Made by a program: the position numbers and the translations under genes
Assembly: GCA_032629725.1 (NCBI GenBank)
Contig: JAFEVB010000015.1
Location: 310,001 to 374,000 of the forward strand
Origin: Gremmenia infestans
Lineage: Eukaryota > Ascomycota > Leotiomycetes > Helotiales > Hamatocanthoscyphaceae
DNA: 64,000 nucleotides
Reading direction: 5' to 3'
The notes under the pieces: generated by a model
What the model was told of the DNA's origin: nothing
What the model saw: only the letters and a program-made list of their open reading frames with translations
Databases searched by the model: none
Shown: positions 1-12,010 of the stretch, piece after piece
Layout of the letters: each line of letters begins with the position of its first letter
Numbering within the stretch: position 1 is the stretch's first letter

Positions 1-409
1 GATATGTCTGGCTGTCTTTGCGTGAGAGCCATGATGTGTTGAGTGAGGGGTCAAGTTGCAACGGTGGCGAATTTATAATGCAGAAGCTCTCAGTATAGGG
101 AACTAAAAGAAGGTAGACTCAGAGCGGCAAACTAAATTTTTGATCAAAGAATCGGGGGTTAGCATAAACGTCAATTTATTGGGAACATATCATAACAGAG
201 ATTCATTGGTAATCGTAACTGTAAGCTTGGTGTTGAAAGGTCTTGGTTATCTAGCACGTGATATGCATATGGTGAAATGTGGAGTACAGATGACGAATTG
301 TGAATCCTAGTTCTTAGCTGATAGAAAAGATAACAGGAAGTGTATTCTTACCAAGGGCTGTTACGAAGCAGATAATACTTTCTAGACGTCTTTGTGGTAG
401 AGTTGAAAG
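1..409. other. intergenic, 5' flank of the FMO gene
   Basis: No coding stretch or recognisable RNA gene is visible. It presumably holds the promoter of the flavin monooxygenase that starts at 410. I see no clear TATA box. Confidence 0.5.
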
Positions 410-2133
410 ATGACCGGTGAGGGAAAAATCAAGTCCGTGGCGATTATAGGCGCCGGAGCAGCAGGTGAACTTCCTCTTTTTCGGAACATAAGCATTCGAG
501 AATAGAGCTTACTGATTTTGTGTGAAAGGAGCTGCTGCTGCGGCGGCGCTCAAAGCCGAGAATTACTTTGATCGCATTCGAGTGTTTGAGCGTAGAGAAA
601 CTGCGGGTGGGACATGGTGACTTTCTACAAACTATATCTGCTTTCCAATAGCGGCTAAAAAGAGCATAGGATACACGATCCAGACCCAGGAGTCGAACTC
701 ACTATTCATCCAGGAGGCCTACCAGCAGATGTCGATCCGCGATTGGAGATTCCAAACGAGCTTCCAAAAGTCAAGTCACCGAATAAGCAAGAGCGATTTT
801 TACGCACACCGATTTACAATTCTCTCACGTGAGCTGCTCGATTATCAAGAAGTGGAACACTAAGTTGATGAAAAATAGTACTAATGTTCCTGATATCGCC
901 ATGTGCTTTTCGGATAGTCCCTTTCCGTACGGACCTTTTGTACCACATCACGTTCCACGTCAATATGTAGCGAGCTATTTCTCACTTCACGAGACCGATA
1001 CGTTCCTCGAGCTTAACACCACGGTGGAAGATCTTTCCAGGATCGCGAGCTCCTCGAGTAAACATACGGAACAATGGAAACTGACACTTCGGAAATATGA
1101 GCCTGCACGGCAACTTGATCTCTGGTGGGAAGAGACGTTTGATGCTGTGATCTTGGCAAATGGGCATTATTCGGTCCCTTTTGTATAGTGAATTCTATCT
1201 CCTCCAATTCCGTTATTCTGACCCTCATAGGTTCCTCAAGTCAAAGGGTTAGAGGCCTACACTAAAAAGTTCCCAGGGCGTGTTGTGCACTCCAAACATT
1301 ACCGCACGCCACTCCTCTACTCGAGCAAGAAGATTCTCACCATCGGTAACTCAGCGTCTGGTCACGACCTCACCGCCGAGCTGGTATCCTCGGCCCATCT
1401 CCCCGTCTACCAATCCAGGAGATCGAAATCTAGATGGGACGGCGATAAGCCTCCGCATGGCATTGCATGGAAACCGATAATCCGAGAGTATAAGCAAGAT
1501 GGCAGGATTATCTTTGAAGACGATACATACTTGGACGACGTCGATACTGTGATCTACTGCACAGGCTACAAAGCTTCATTCCCGTTCTGGAACGAAAAGG
1601 CCAATGGTCGGCCATTATGGGATTACGAGGCGAATAAAATTATTGGAGGCTACTGGCATACATTCTTCCAAGATTTCCGGACATTAGCTATAGTAGGCCT
1701 TCCGCGCGTGTTGACATTTAGGAGTTTTGAGTATCAGGCTATTGCACTAGCTCGCCTGTTCTCAGGTAGGAATTCAAAACCACTTCCACCGCTGGAAGAG
1801 CAGAGGAGATGGGACAGCGAAAGAGAGGAGGATAGAAGGAAGTCCGGAAAAAAGTTTCATGATATTGATTGGGAGACTGGGGAGACGGAACAGTGGCTGG
1901 GACGGATGTATGAAATTGCGGGATTGGGGACGCTGAAAGGAGATGGGAGGGTACCGCCTGTTCTGGGAAAGGATTTGATTTGGGCAATAGAGAATTTGAA
2001 AAAGTATCCAGAGCCTGGGAATAGTCACGATGATGAAGGAAGCCAGAAGATGGTTGATAGTTGTGAAGGGGAGAAAGAACATGATTGGGTTGTGGTTGAG
2101 AGGGAACGGAAGGACTTGCTTTCATTCATATAG
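410..2133 (+). CDS. flavin-containing monooxygenase (FMO-like)
   Basis: NADPH- and FAD-dependent monooxygenase, probably acting on a soft nucleophile (N or S) in a small molecule. Model: exons 410-464, 529-616, 670-828, 879-1182 and 1231-2133, giving 1509 nt and 502 aa with all phases consistent. The FAD Rossmann motif GAGAAG lies near residues 10-20. The FMO-identifying motif FPGRVVHSKHYR lies near 217-228, the NADPH-site motif TIGNSASG near 239-246, and an FATGY-like IYCTGY near 310. Length matches fungal FMOs of about 500 aa. The start was chosen because it sits just before the FAD motif. The four short introns (about 48-64 bp) explain why only fragments are open in any one frame. The substrate cannot be told from sequence, and no biosynthetic cluster partner is adjacent. 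Confidence 0.9.
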
Positions 2134-3545
2134 ATTACGACGTTATAGAAATGGCTAGCTGTCGCAATTCTCAGGGACTAGAGTCTCAGCGGTAGAAGAA
2201 TCAAAAATCAAACGCTGTTACGCGATAGCCATCTTACTAATAGTAATAATCTAACAGTCAATCAACAGAGCCAGGATCGTCTTAAACAGGTAACACTGAC
2301 TCAATAAATACATGAGCTTTTAGCCCCGAGTAGTTGCTCGTTCGAATAATCAAAATAAACCTTCTCAAACCCGAGTCTACGTCTACTTTTAAAATGGGAC
2401 ATGATCAGTTAACCTTAATTTTTACGTCCGATTAGATCAGATGGCCATGCATATCCGGGGCTTGTGACGCATTGATAAGGCTGTACTGTATCTATGTAAC
2501 GTGTCGCGATCGGATGGACACTACCCCTTGCTACCCATCCCGTCCCATCACATCCATCGACCCGAAGCTCGTTTCCGAATCCCGTAAATCTGCGAGAGGA
2601 GATATTCAAGTTCTTGCAAGTTATATAATCATAAAGGGTATTCGTTAGTTCTTATCGACTGTAATAAACGAGTACTTTGTTCATCGCTGCAGTGTATAAA
2701 GACTTCAAGACTGGCTTTTTTGGTTTAAAGGGGGGAGAACGAGCTAGTCTTTACCGAGAAGAGAGAATTACCGGTGCGGAGAAAAGTGCCGGCATTGCTA
2801 CACCTGGTGCACCGGGGACTCCAAGCTAGGCAACCGAACGTGATGTTTACGGAGTAAAGACACCACGATTAGCTCTCCGAGTACAGGCTTCGGACGGCAT
2901 TATCAATTTGTCAGTCCCCTTTTCGCAGAAGATCGACAAGGTAAGGTAGAATAGGATAGGCTCGGGCCGAATTATTCTACGAGTGACTAGTGCAGCTTCA
3001 GCAGAACTTCTTATCAATCTTTTCATGAATGACTTGTCTCGGCCCAACCCCTGGGAGGTAAGGGAAGGTAAGGGAGGGTCGCGGCGATATGATATGCCTT
3101 TGTGCAGTTCCAGCCGGTGTTTTATTTGCAGCCCGTGATGGTATCTTGCTAGGCTAGTCTTGAGTATACTGGCTGACTGACTGATCATGACTGACCTATT
3201 GCAGATCAGAGCTAATGAATCAACATCGGCTTGTTCTTATGTGCTATCGTGCTAAGTACAGTCGGTAGATGGCTGTGGAAGTTTTAATTGCACTCATAGG
3301 CTGTGGTTGGGATTTTGGGGTAGGTCTTATGAGCGAATCTGTCGTTCAGCTGATAGAGCAATAGTGCATGGTGGTTAACGTTACCCAGGTAAATATGAAG
3401 GATGCATATGATGGATGTGGATGGAAAGATCGCATAGTTCAAGTACTTAATGCTGTTCCACTTCATGAAAGAAAATGAACGTTTGAGAAGTGTGTTTGCA
3501 AATTACAATAGTCTGATTCCCTACCTGACGTGCTTGATTAACAAA
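2134..3545. other. intergenic, FMO to neprosin
   Basis: About 1.4 kb without a supportable gene. Short open frames here have no recognisable protein and no codon signal. A purine-rich stretch near 3050-3085 repeats the unit aggtaaggga twice. This is probably the promoter region of the neprosin gene. Confidence 0.5.
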
Positions 3546-4935
3546 ATGGGTAGTCTCTTGAAAAACCTGCTACTCGCGTTCTTGTTAGCTACTGGCGGTA
3601 CATCAAAGCCAATATCCTCCCCAAAGAATCCAGTATCAGGACCAAGAGCCGGTCTCAACATCCTAAAAACAACAGTGACGGATACCCATACCCTCGACTG
3701 GATCGCCATCGACTCTCAAGGCACTATCGCCTCAGCTCCTCCCCTTCCACCACGCCGTACCAATGCCTCCACGCCTACCGTCGAGCTCATGCAAGCCGGT
3801 TCTGAAATCGGTCCCCCTGGAACCGTGCCTATCCCACGAGTAAACGCAAAGCTTCAAGCCAGCACCAACCGTGTCATCAAACAGCTGCCCCCAACTAAGC
3901 TCTCTGCACAAAAGCAAAAGTCCAAGAGACAATACAGCGGAAACCACTGGTACGTATCATCCGACCAAAACGTAGCCAACATTGGCGGCTCGGCGACCTT
4001 CAGCATCTTCGCGCCCTACGTACAGAGCTCAGGAGACTTCTCCCTGCTGCAAACCGCAGTCACGAAATCCAATGTCCCGATCCCAGATAATCCCTCTTCA
4101 AGCGGAGGGCAAACCCTCGAGGCGGGCTGGATCAACTACCCGGACCAAGTGTCTAGTCCGCACCTCTTCACATATTTCACTACGTGTAACTACCAGTGCT
4201 CTGGTGATAACGCAGGGGGCTGGAACACGGATCAAGCAGGATGGGTGCGTAATTGCGCGAATCAATTCAAAACTGCACCTCTTTTCAAACCCCTTTCCTC
4301 TTGAAAAAGAGAAAAAAGAAAAAGAAGAAACACACATAACTGACTGATACACACAGGTCCAAGTAAGCAGCAAATACTACCCCGGCACCGTCTTCGTACC
4401 CAACAGCGTAGACGGCGGCGCGCAATACGAAATCCAGCTCGAATACCAGCTCTACCAGGGGAACTGGTGGCTCTACGTAATCGACACGTGGATCGGGTAC
4501 TACCCTGCGTCCCTCTTCTCCGCCGGCGAAGCAGATGCCTCCGTAACCCTCGCCGCTGGCTCCGATACGATATTCTACTACGGCGAGATATACAATAGCG
4601 AGAATGCGCTGACGACGACGGATATGGGGAGTGGAGAGTTTGCGGCTGCAGGGAGTGGGAGGGCGGCGTATGTGAGGAATATGGTGTATCAGGACGCGGC
4701 GAGTGCGTATCATGATTATACGGCGGGGTTTTGGAATTCGGATGACGCGAGGTATACTAATGTGAGTGTTAACGTTGTGTTATGAGATGATATCCCGAGC
4801 GAGTGTTTGTTGGTGAAGAGATAAGTGGCTGACTGAACTGGTCTGCGATAGGATGCTCATCCGTCGAGTGGAACGAGTTGGGGCAGTTATGTGTATCTTG
4901 GTGGACCTGGGGCTGGTGGCGTTATTGGGGGATGA
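3546..4935 (+). CDS. secreted neprosin-domain (DUF239-type) peptidase
   Basis: Predicted secreted protein of 395 aa with exons 3546-4244, 4357-4761 and 4852-4935 (699+405+84 nt, all phase 0). An upstream in-frame ATG at 3450 is open, but the Met at 3546 starts a typical signal peptide (LLKNLLLAFLLATGG). A propeptide-like region follows and ends at a dibasic KSKRQ near residue 128. The neprosin domain then runs to the C terminus, with HWYVSS near 134, GWINYP, CNYQCSGDNAGG, the middle-exon QLYQGNWWLYV and IDTWIGYYP, and the closing GGPGAGG. Plant neprosins are prolyl endopeptidases that use a pair of glutamates. Activity here is inferred from the family. A role in nutrition or host degradation is plausible but not shown. 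Confidence 0.85.
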
Positions 4936-5641
4936 GATGATTACTGCAGATGTGTACTTGGACTTTCTTGAACATACTTAGCTTTCGGGCATATAGGTAT
5001 CTATTTTCCTCTTGAACATACTTATTACTTAGCCAATCAAACGTCGTATATATCTCACAGTAATGTTATTTCTCGAACAGGAGACGAGTAGCATAACAGA
5101 TAATTCAAATTTATAACCCCTGAGATATTTCTTCATTAGCTTTTGTCACACGGCTACTCCTTAGCTCCCTATTCTACAAACATTGAACCGATAGAATACA
5201 GTACCGAAGATGATAAATAGAGCTCTCAGAGCACCCATACATTCCAAATACTTCAGCGAAATCAAACCACTAACCAAGCAATTGACCCCTATCTTGCAAT
5301 CGCGCACAGCGCAGAGCTGTGAAACCGCACGCACAATTAGAACAAAACACTCTGCAAGCACCGGAAACGCAAGCAGTGAAATGTAACGCTTTTATGTATT
5401 CGAGTCAAAGACTCAAATTACAGGTAGTATTCTAAGACCTGAACTCTAGAGGACGATGAATGACCCCGAAGCTGGATGACCTGGAAAGGAGACAAAATGG
5501 CAAGCAAGCTACCTAGTCACGTCCAAGAAGACCCAACCAAACTCCCATATCACGTCACCCAAACACCACGCAAAATCCATCCATCCATCCTCAAAGTCTC
5601 TCTCTTCCCATGGTATCTTCTTCCCCTTCCCCCCCCGCCGC
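4936..5641. other. intergenic, convergent 3' flanks
   Basis: Lies between the 3' ends of the neprosin gene and the small secreted-protein gene. AT-rich, and I see no gene in it. Confidence 0.5.
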
Positions 5642-6542
5642 TCACTTCTTACAAATACGATTAAACGCAGTCCCATTAAGCAAGCTCCCATTGCCGGAAC
5701 TCGGAACCTTCACCATCATAGCCCGAGGAATGAGCGCCTTGTACTGAGTACAAGCCCAATCTTGCTTCTTAGAATCTACATCGCACATGCCATCGTAAGC
5801 CAGAATTCCGACCTCAATTTCGTACTGTACGTCATTCATTCATTCATTTAGAACCCCACGAAATGAGGGCAAAAATGGATGAGATGTGAGAATAAAGGAA
5901 AATGGAAAATGGAGATGAATGGACAGAATTTGGACAAGCATACCCCAGCCGATAAACCACGCCGCACATGCATCATGCCCATCTACCGGAGACCCAGAGC
6001 ATTCGAACTGGCATTTGAATTCAATGTATGCGCCGGATGAGAAGGAGCCAGATACCGGAGTCTGTTATGTTTCCGTCAGTATAGGAGGAGATGAAAGGAA
6101 AGGAAAGGAAAACAGGGGAGAGGGAACTAGACTTACGCGTTGAGAAAGGACATTCTTTTCCGCCCACCTGGAATCCACAGAATACGACGCGTCCAGCTCA
6201 GCAGTGGCAGTAGCGGTTGGGGTGACAGCAGCAAATGTTACGACCCCTATGGACGGACGGGCACCAGTATGGATCAGCGCTCTTATATCCTTCAATTATC
6301 TCATCCGCTCTCCACAAAAACCAACGGAACGAAACACGGAAAGGAACATGGAAAGGAACAGAGTAGAGAGAGAGCTTACAGCCTCCAGAAGCAGCAGTGA
6401 CAGGCTCTCCAGCCGTGCACGTCGGGGATGCAGCGGCAGTTATAGTCGAGGGCGCGTTTGTAGCGAGGATGACTGGTGGCAGGGCGACGGAGCACGTCAG
6501 GAAGAGGGCGAAGGAGATGAGTACTCGGAATAGAGAATACAT
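5642..6542 (-). CDS. small secreted cysteine-containing protein, unknown function
   Basis: Not recognised as a named family. Exon 1 (6380-6542) starts with a clear signal peptide, MYSLFRVLISFALFLTCSVA. Exon 2 (6137-6246) is Ala/Thr-rich with several variants of VTPTATATAEL. Exon 3 (5944-6061) carries FKCQFECSG and DACAAWF. The last coding block (5642-5829) carries IEVGILAYDG and WACTQYKAL and ends NRICKK. The first two junctions keep frame. The last one does not: the donor leaves one base, while the only AG acceptor is in phase 0, which would truncate the protein a few residues later. Either a one-base sequence error or a real lesion sits near 5830-5943, beside a gaat repeat. The full reading would be about 190 aa. 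Confidence applies to the locus, not to the final junction. Confidence 0.6.
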
Positions 6543-6655
6543 TCTTGCGGTTGGCGCGATGCGGTGGGTGAGGTAAACGTTGATTTAGTCTACTTGCTCG
6601 GTGTGAACGAAGATTGAAGTTGATGAGGCTTTTGCGGAGGGAGGCTTAGAAGGGG

Positions 6656-6664
6656 TATATATAT
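6656..6664 (-). promoter_or_regulatory. TATA-like element of the small secreted-protein gene
   Basis: An alternating TATATATAT run lies about 115 bp upstream of the ATG at 6542, a usual TATA distance for a fungal secreted-protein gene. Confidence 0.4.
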
Positions 6665-7678
6665 GAATGTATGATGAAATGATGAAAGGGGTAATCTTAA
6701 TCCTAGCAATCAATGAATCCTTGGCCCTGATACGATTCAAATTGGATCCCCAAATTCACAAACGCGCAAAAGATAGCCAATTAGAAAAGAGTGGAGATAA
6801 GAAATGCCCTATACATGCTCAAAAGCATATTCAATATACAAAGACAACTCGCAAAGAGTGGATCGAGACCCTCTGTAGGCAAACGCCCATAGTCATCCAC
6901 CTACCCACCCACAATAGTATCCTAGTCCCGCTCCCCCACCCCCTCAATGTCAAAATCTACATACAAACCTAGGTGCCAACCGAACAAATCCCAGCTTTCC
7001 CCAGGAAGATAAAGACGGGATGATGTCTATTGCAGTGCAGTGCAGACATGACCACCTTACCTTCACTCTGCATATACCCCCAAGAAAAGAAAGAAACCCA
7101 CTTGCAGGTTGATAGCCTTAGTCCTCGCACCTCGCAGAGTGTTTTCTTTACAGTCACGGGTTTATGGATATCACCGCGCCATCTAGATGCGAAGGAAGCA
7201 GATAGTATACTGGTATTTTTAAATGATTTAGAAAGAGTCAGTCCACCGCTTCCAGGAGGGAGGAATAGGGGGTGAGGGGACGATACTTGGCATTCTCTAC
7301 TCAGTATTTGACATAAGCGTATCATCCATCACTGATAATTGAAAGAAAAAACACGAAATGTTCGGGAGGAATGAATTACTTAATGAGTTGAGATAGTAGA
7401 AATGCCATGTCTGTAAACTATCTCACTCAAGGCGATAGTCACAAGCAGCAAGGGTTTAAGGAAGTAATGTAACATTTTTGTATTCATCTCTGTCTATTTG
7501 TCTGCATTGTCGTCACTAGGATACACGTTTTTTATTATGCCACTATCGTAAACCGATGGTGAGAGAAAAAGGGGCTGATGCAAGACGAGAATGACCAAAA
7601 GCAACCAATCAAACTCCACTCCGCCGCAAGAAATTCCAGAACAAACTCAATTCCACGCTGAAAGAAGATATGGAAAAT
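6665..7678. other. intergenic, upstream of secreted protein and 3' of Hsp90
   Basis: About 1 kb with no supportable gene. It contains the distal promoter of the leftward secreted-protein gene and the 3' UTR and terminator side of Hsp90. Confidence 0.5.
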
Positions 7679-9836
7679 CTAGTCAACCTCCTCCATGGCG
7701 CTCTCGGCTGGTGCCTCTTCCGAAGCCTCAGCAACTGACTCCTCGGTGACCTCTGGCTCTTCCTCAACGTTTAGGCCGAGGGAGACGAGCTTGTGAATGC
7801 GCTCAGCGAAACCAGCTGGCTCCTCGATGGTGAAGCCGGAAACGAGCAGGGAGGTCTCGTAGAGAAGTTGGGTAATGGACTTGACGGTACGGTCATTCTC
7901 ACCGTCAGTCTCAACCTTCTTCTTCAGCTCCTTGATGATTGGCGAGCGGGGCGAGATCTCAAAGGTCTTCTTGGACGACATGTATGAGGACATCGAGGTG
8001 TCACGGAGAGCTTGTGCCTTCATGATACGCTCCATATTGGCAGACCAACCGAATTGACCTGTGCGGATGGCACAAGGAGCACCGATGAGCTTGTGACTAA
8101 CCACAACCTTCTCGACCTTGTCACCGAGGACATTCTTGAGGGCCTTGGCGAGACCTTCAAACTCCTTCTCTTCCTCCTCACGGACCTTCTTCTCCTCTTC
8201 GGTCTCCTCGAGCTCAAAGTCCTTGGTGATATCAACAAGCTTCTTGCCCTCAAACTCCTTCAGTTGAGTCATGGCATACTCATCAATGGGGTCAACCAAG
8301 AATAGAACCTCGAAGTTCTTCTCCTTAAGGGAGTCCAGGAAAGGTGACTTTTGGACGGCCTTGAGCGACTCGCCAGTGATGTAGTACATGTTCTTCTGGT
8401 GCTCAGGCATGCGGGTGACGTAGTCTTGGAGGGAGGTAATGTCATCACCAGACTTGGTGGAGCTGAATCGGAGAAGCTTGGCGAGGGCGTTGCGGTTTTG
8501 GGTGTCCTCGTGGATACCGAGCTTGATGTTTTTGCTGAAGGCAGTGTAGAATTTATCAAATTGCTCTTTGTCCTCGGAGATCTCCTGGAAAAGCTCAAGA
8601 ACCTTCTTAACAATGTTCTTCTTGATGACCTTCATGATCTTGTTTTGTTGAAGAGTCTCACGAGACAAGTTCAATGGGAGATCCTCAGAGTCAACAACAC
8701 CCTTGACGAAGCTCAACCACTCAGGAATGATGTCCGTAGCATCATCAGTAATGAAGACACGGCGGACGTACAACTTGATGTTGTTCTTGGTCTTCTTCGT
8801 CTCGAAAAGATCGAAGGGTGCGCGCTTGGGAACGAAAAGGATGGCGCGGAATTCGAGTTGACCTTCGACGGAGAAATGCTTAACGGCCAAGTGGTCTTCC
8901 CAGTCATTGGAGAGAGACTTGTAGAAGGATCCGTACTCCTCTGTGGTGATTTCAGAGGGATTTCTTGTCCAAATTGGCTTTTGCTTGTTGAGCTCCTCTT
9001 CCTCAATCTTCGACTCCTTGATCTTCTTGGTCTTCTTCTCCTTCTTTTCTTCCTCTTCATCATCGACCTCCTCAATCTTGGCCTTCTGGTCGTCTTCGTC
9101 ATCTTTGGTCTCCTCGGCATCCTCATCAGGAACCTCCTTCTCGGTCTCCTTGAGGACGTGAAGGTAGATTGGGTAGGAAATGAACTCGGAGTGCTTCTTG
9201 ACGACCTCCTTGATCTTTGACTCGTTCAAAAAGTCGGTTTGCTCATCCTTCATGTGGAGAATGATCTTGGTACCACGTCCAAGAGGCTCGCCATCAGTGT
9301 CAGGTGTGAGGGTGAAGGTGCCACCAGCAGCGGACTCCCAGATATATTGCTCATCGTCGTTGTTCTTGGAGACGACGGTGACGCGGTCAGCAACGAGGTA
9401 GGCAGAGTAGAAACCAACACCAAATTGACCAATCATGGAAATATCGGCACCTGCAGTCAGGGCCTCCATAAATTGCTTGGTGCCAGATCGTGCGATCGTA
9501 CCAAGGTTGTTGACGAGATCCTAATAATTCAATGTCAGCAGAGAGCTTGGAATTGCCTGGCAGATTGTCACTTACAGCTTTGGTCATGCCAATACCGGTA
9601 TCACGCAGAGTCAAGGTCTTGTTCTCCTTGTCTGGGATGATGTCGATACGGAGATCCTTCCCCGAGTCAAGTTTACTTGGGTCGGAGAGGGCCTCATATC
9701 TAATCTTGTCGAGAGCATCGGAACAGTTGGAAACAAGTTCTCTCAAGAAGATCTCCTTGTTCGAATAGACTGTGTTGATGATGAGGCCGAGCAGCTGAGA
9801 GATCTCAGCCTGGAACTCGAAGGTTTCGCCAGCCAT
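7679..9836 (-). CDS. HSP90: cytosolic Hsp90 molecular chaperone
   Basis: ATP-dependent dimeric chaperone of kinases, receptors and regulators, of the Hsp82/Hsc82 type. Two exons, 9576-9836 and 7679-9520, are joined in phase 0 to give 700 aa, the normal fungal length. The start MAGETFEFQAEIS is the canonical Hsp90 N terminus, although the frame is open further upstream. The GHKL ATPase domain shows SNCSDALDKIR, DTGIGMT, and the lid and Gly-rich motif GQFGVGFYSAYL. A highly charged linker of Glu/Lys repeats follows. The middle domain contains NLSRETLQQNKI. The C terminus ends in MEEVD, the docking site for TPR co-chaperones, which marks it as cytosolic. Long open frames on the opposite strand are shadows caused by its strong codon bias. 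Confidence 0.98.
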
Positions 9837-9862
9837 GTTTATGGTTGTGGGAGTGCGTAAAT

Positions 9863-10052
9863 CTGAAGATAATGTGTTAGCAGATGTCATTGTAGGTCGT
9901 GAATACAATTGGAAGTGTTTTTGAGGTGCGTGAGCGTGCGAATGGGCAGGGAGACAGTTTGTTCAAGCTCTCCTGATGAGGCTGAGAGCTTAGGCAACTG
10001 TTGACAATGGGAATAGAGATGAAGACAACGGATGGAATTGATTAAAGCTTAC
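9863..10052 (-). other. probable 5'UTR intron of Hsp90
   Basis: On the minus strand a strong donor (AAG/GTAAGC, intron start 10052) pairs with an acceptor (TTCAG, end 9863) 27 bases before the Hsp90 ATG, making a 190-bp leader intron. Seen as splice-site sequence only. Confidence 0.55.
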
Positions 10053-10510
10053 CTTATTGTGTTGCGTAGTTGTAGAGAATTGTAGAAGCTTTGCGCGAGA
10101 CAAGCTGAAGGAATTGTTTTTTAGTTTGGATGGTTTGCAGAAAATGTTGGAGAACGGAAAGCAGCAAGTAGATTTAAGCATTTTCCTCACTTTTCGATAG
10201 CCTTCCACGGAAGTCTGGCTATTCCATACTTAGACTAGCTTCTTCAGCACGTGGCCATTCCATCAACACCTCGATATTGTATTGTTACTGGTGTATTCTT
10301 TTCCCTTCTCTACTCCACTTCTCCCGTTTCCCTCTCTTCCAAATTGTTCCATGTTTTAAGTAAAACATTCAAGTCCTGCTTGAGATAGTAAAGTATGTCT
10401 TCTTACCATTATCCAAAGTGTATTTTTGCGATTTTCTGTTGCCCTTCCAACAACCTTTGTTTTGATATCACGTGTATGGCAATTATTTTTTCCTCAGGCT
10501 CGACGCATCT

Positions 10511-10520
10511 AGAAGGTTCT
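10511..10520 (-). promoter_or_regulatory. heat-shock element (GAAnnTTC)
   Basis: AGAAGGTTCT is an inverted nGAAn pair preceded by TCT, a near third unit. It lies about 460 bp upstream of the predicted leader-intron donor of Hsp90 and fits HSF binding. Confidence 0.55.
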
Positions 10521-10596
10521 ACCTAGTGAATGATTTTGGAAGCACAAAATAATTGACATCGAGATTTGACTCCACTTGGAGCATTCTCATACTAGA

Positions 10597-10606
10597 TGAA
10601 TGTTCT
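10597..10606 (-). promoter_or_regulatory. second heat-shock element (GAAnnTTC)
   Basis: TGAATGTTCT repeats the GAAnnTTC dimer pattern 86 bp from the first, in the same Hsp90 upstream region. Confidence 0.5.
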
Positions 10607-11131
10607 AACGGCATGGAGGCTCGCCCTCAAACACCCGTAATTTCTTGATCGAGAGAGGAGACATTCTAAGCACTGGCTCGGTTTCAATGGTCTTGCATTA
10701 CTTGGCGACCGATATTAGATGTTGAATATAGCCTCTAATTGTTGTCTCTGGTAAAGAGGCTGGTTGTCGGTGTCCGGCCTGCATTTAGTTGAATGGTTTT
10801 CACCGAAAGGGACGTATGTTACTGCGAAATGCCTGACCGGTGGTAAGTGTATTGCGTTCTCATCGTTCTATTTCGACTCAACTTCTTTCTCTTGAACAAA
10901 TACATGGCAGCCGATTTTGTGTCAATTCTGCATGAAGAACCCGATCTCCTCCTTGCTACCTTGCACTCGTCACGACAATACCGATGCCAAAATTCCGAGA
11001 AATAGTGCTCTACTTCATTTTGAAAAGATAATTTTCGATTACTTGGTACAGGTATTGGTTCTTTGGATTATCACGATGACTTGAGGTTTGATCGTGTTCC
11101 CCTGCCCTGTGGAAGGCACATTGCTCAGGCT
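10607..11131. other. intergenic, Hsp90 upstream to SDR 3' end
   Basis: No gene seen. AT-rich upstream DNA of Hsp90 and the 3' flank of the SDR gene. Confidence 0.5.
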
Positions 11132-12010
11132 CTACCACGGCTGAATAGGCCCCATCATCCATCCAACAACCTTACCCACATCAGCATCCCTCTCCCCTTC
11201 AACAACAGTCCTCACGAAATTTCCTCCCAGCGCCGGATCCCTCGCCCCCATCTTCTTCAACACCTCCGGTCCCGCCCCACCAAGGCCCGTAGCCAACAAC
11301 CCAGGACTAACACTCCAAACCTTCACACCATCCTTGCCCAAAATCCTCTTCCACTCCAACATCACCATATTGAGTCCCACCTTAACGCTCCTGTACGCTG
11401 TAAGCGAAAGCCCCTCTTTCGGCCAACCTTTTGCAGGCGAGTGATTGAGTGGCAGAATGGGGTCATTGTGACCGGTCAAATTGGCGGTCCCGCTGGTCAT
11501 GAAGAGCAGACGCGGGTCTGAGGATTTGATGAGCAGGGGCGCAAGGGTGTGCGTAAGCAGGTGTGTGGATGTGGTGTTTACGTCCCAGGAGCGATTCCAC
11601 ATCTCGCGCATTTCGCGCAAGGATGATCCGCTGCCAATGTCGAATTGAGCACCTAAAACAAACACATCAATGAGCATTCCTTCCATTCCATCTCCTTTGC
11701 AACTTCACAGCCACGGTGACTTACCGGCATTGTTTATCAAGACGTCCACACGACCGTACTCGGCGCTGATTTGGTCGAAGAGGTTAGTGATGGACGAGTC
11801 GGACTCGATGTCGATTTGCACGGATTTGATGACGCTGCTGCTGGATGGAAATTCGGTCTGAGCTTGTTGAGTTGCAGCTTCGGCTTTCGCGAGACTACGA
11901 CCGCCGAGGAGGATGGTATAGGGTTTGGGAGATTGGAGTAATGACTTGACGATTTCGAAGCCGAGGCCGGCGTTGGCACCGGTTATTAGGACAATTGCGT
12001 TGGAAGTCAT
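11132..12010 (-). CDS. short-chain dehydrogenase/reductase (SDR)
   Basis: NAD(P)(H)-dependent oxidoreductase of the classical SDR type, 268 aa. Exons 11725-12010 and 11132-11652 total 807 nt. The cofactor motif TGANAGLG is at residues 10-17 and NNAG is split by the intron near residue 96. The active-site Ser149 lies in MTSGTANLT and the catalytic pair is Tyr182-x3-Lys186 (YRSVK). It diverges from the Zn2Cys6 regulator that starts at 12645, with 634 bp between their start codons. Local control by that regulator is a reasonable inference. The substrate is unknown. Confidence 0.88.

Noticed and set aside
2777..2791. CGG-N9-CCG inverted triplets upstream of neprosin
   Set aside because: Could be a Zn2Cys6 site, but single short matches like this are expected often by chance and the spacing is not a well-known type.
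8713..9126. 137-codon Arg/Lys/Ser-rich frame inside Hsp90
   Set aside because: Alternative-frame reading of the Glu/Lys-rich charged linker on the same strand.
8351..9220. 289-codon open frame on the plus strand across Hsp90
   Set aside because: Antisense shadow of the Hsp90 coding exon. Its Leu/Asp/Val-rich content mirrors the codon bias of the real gene.
11063..11521. 152-codon plus-strand frame over the SDR gene
   Set aside because: Opposite strand of the SDR second exon. It has no family signal, while the minus strand has cofactor and catalytic motifs.
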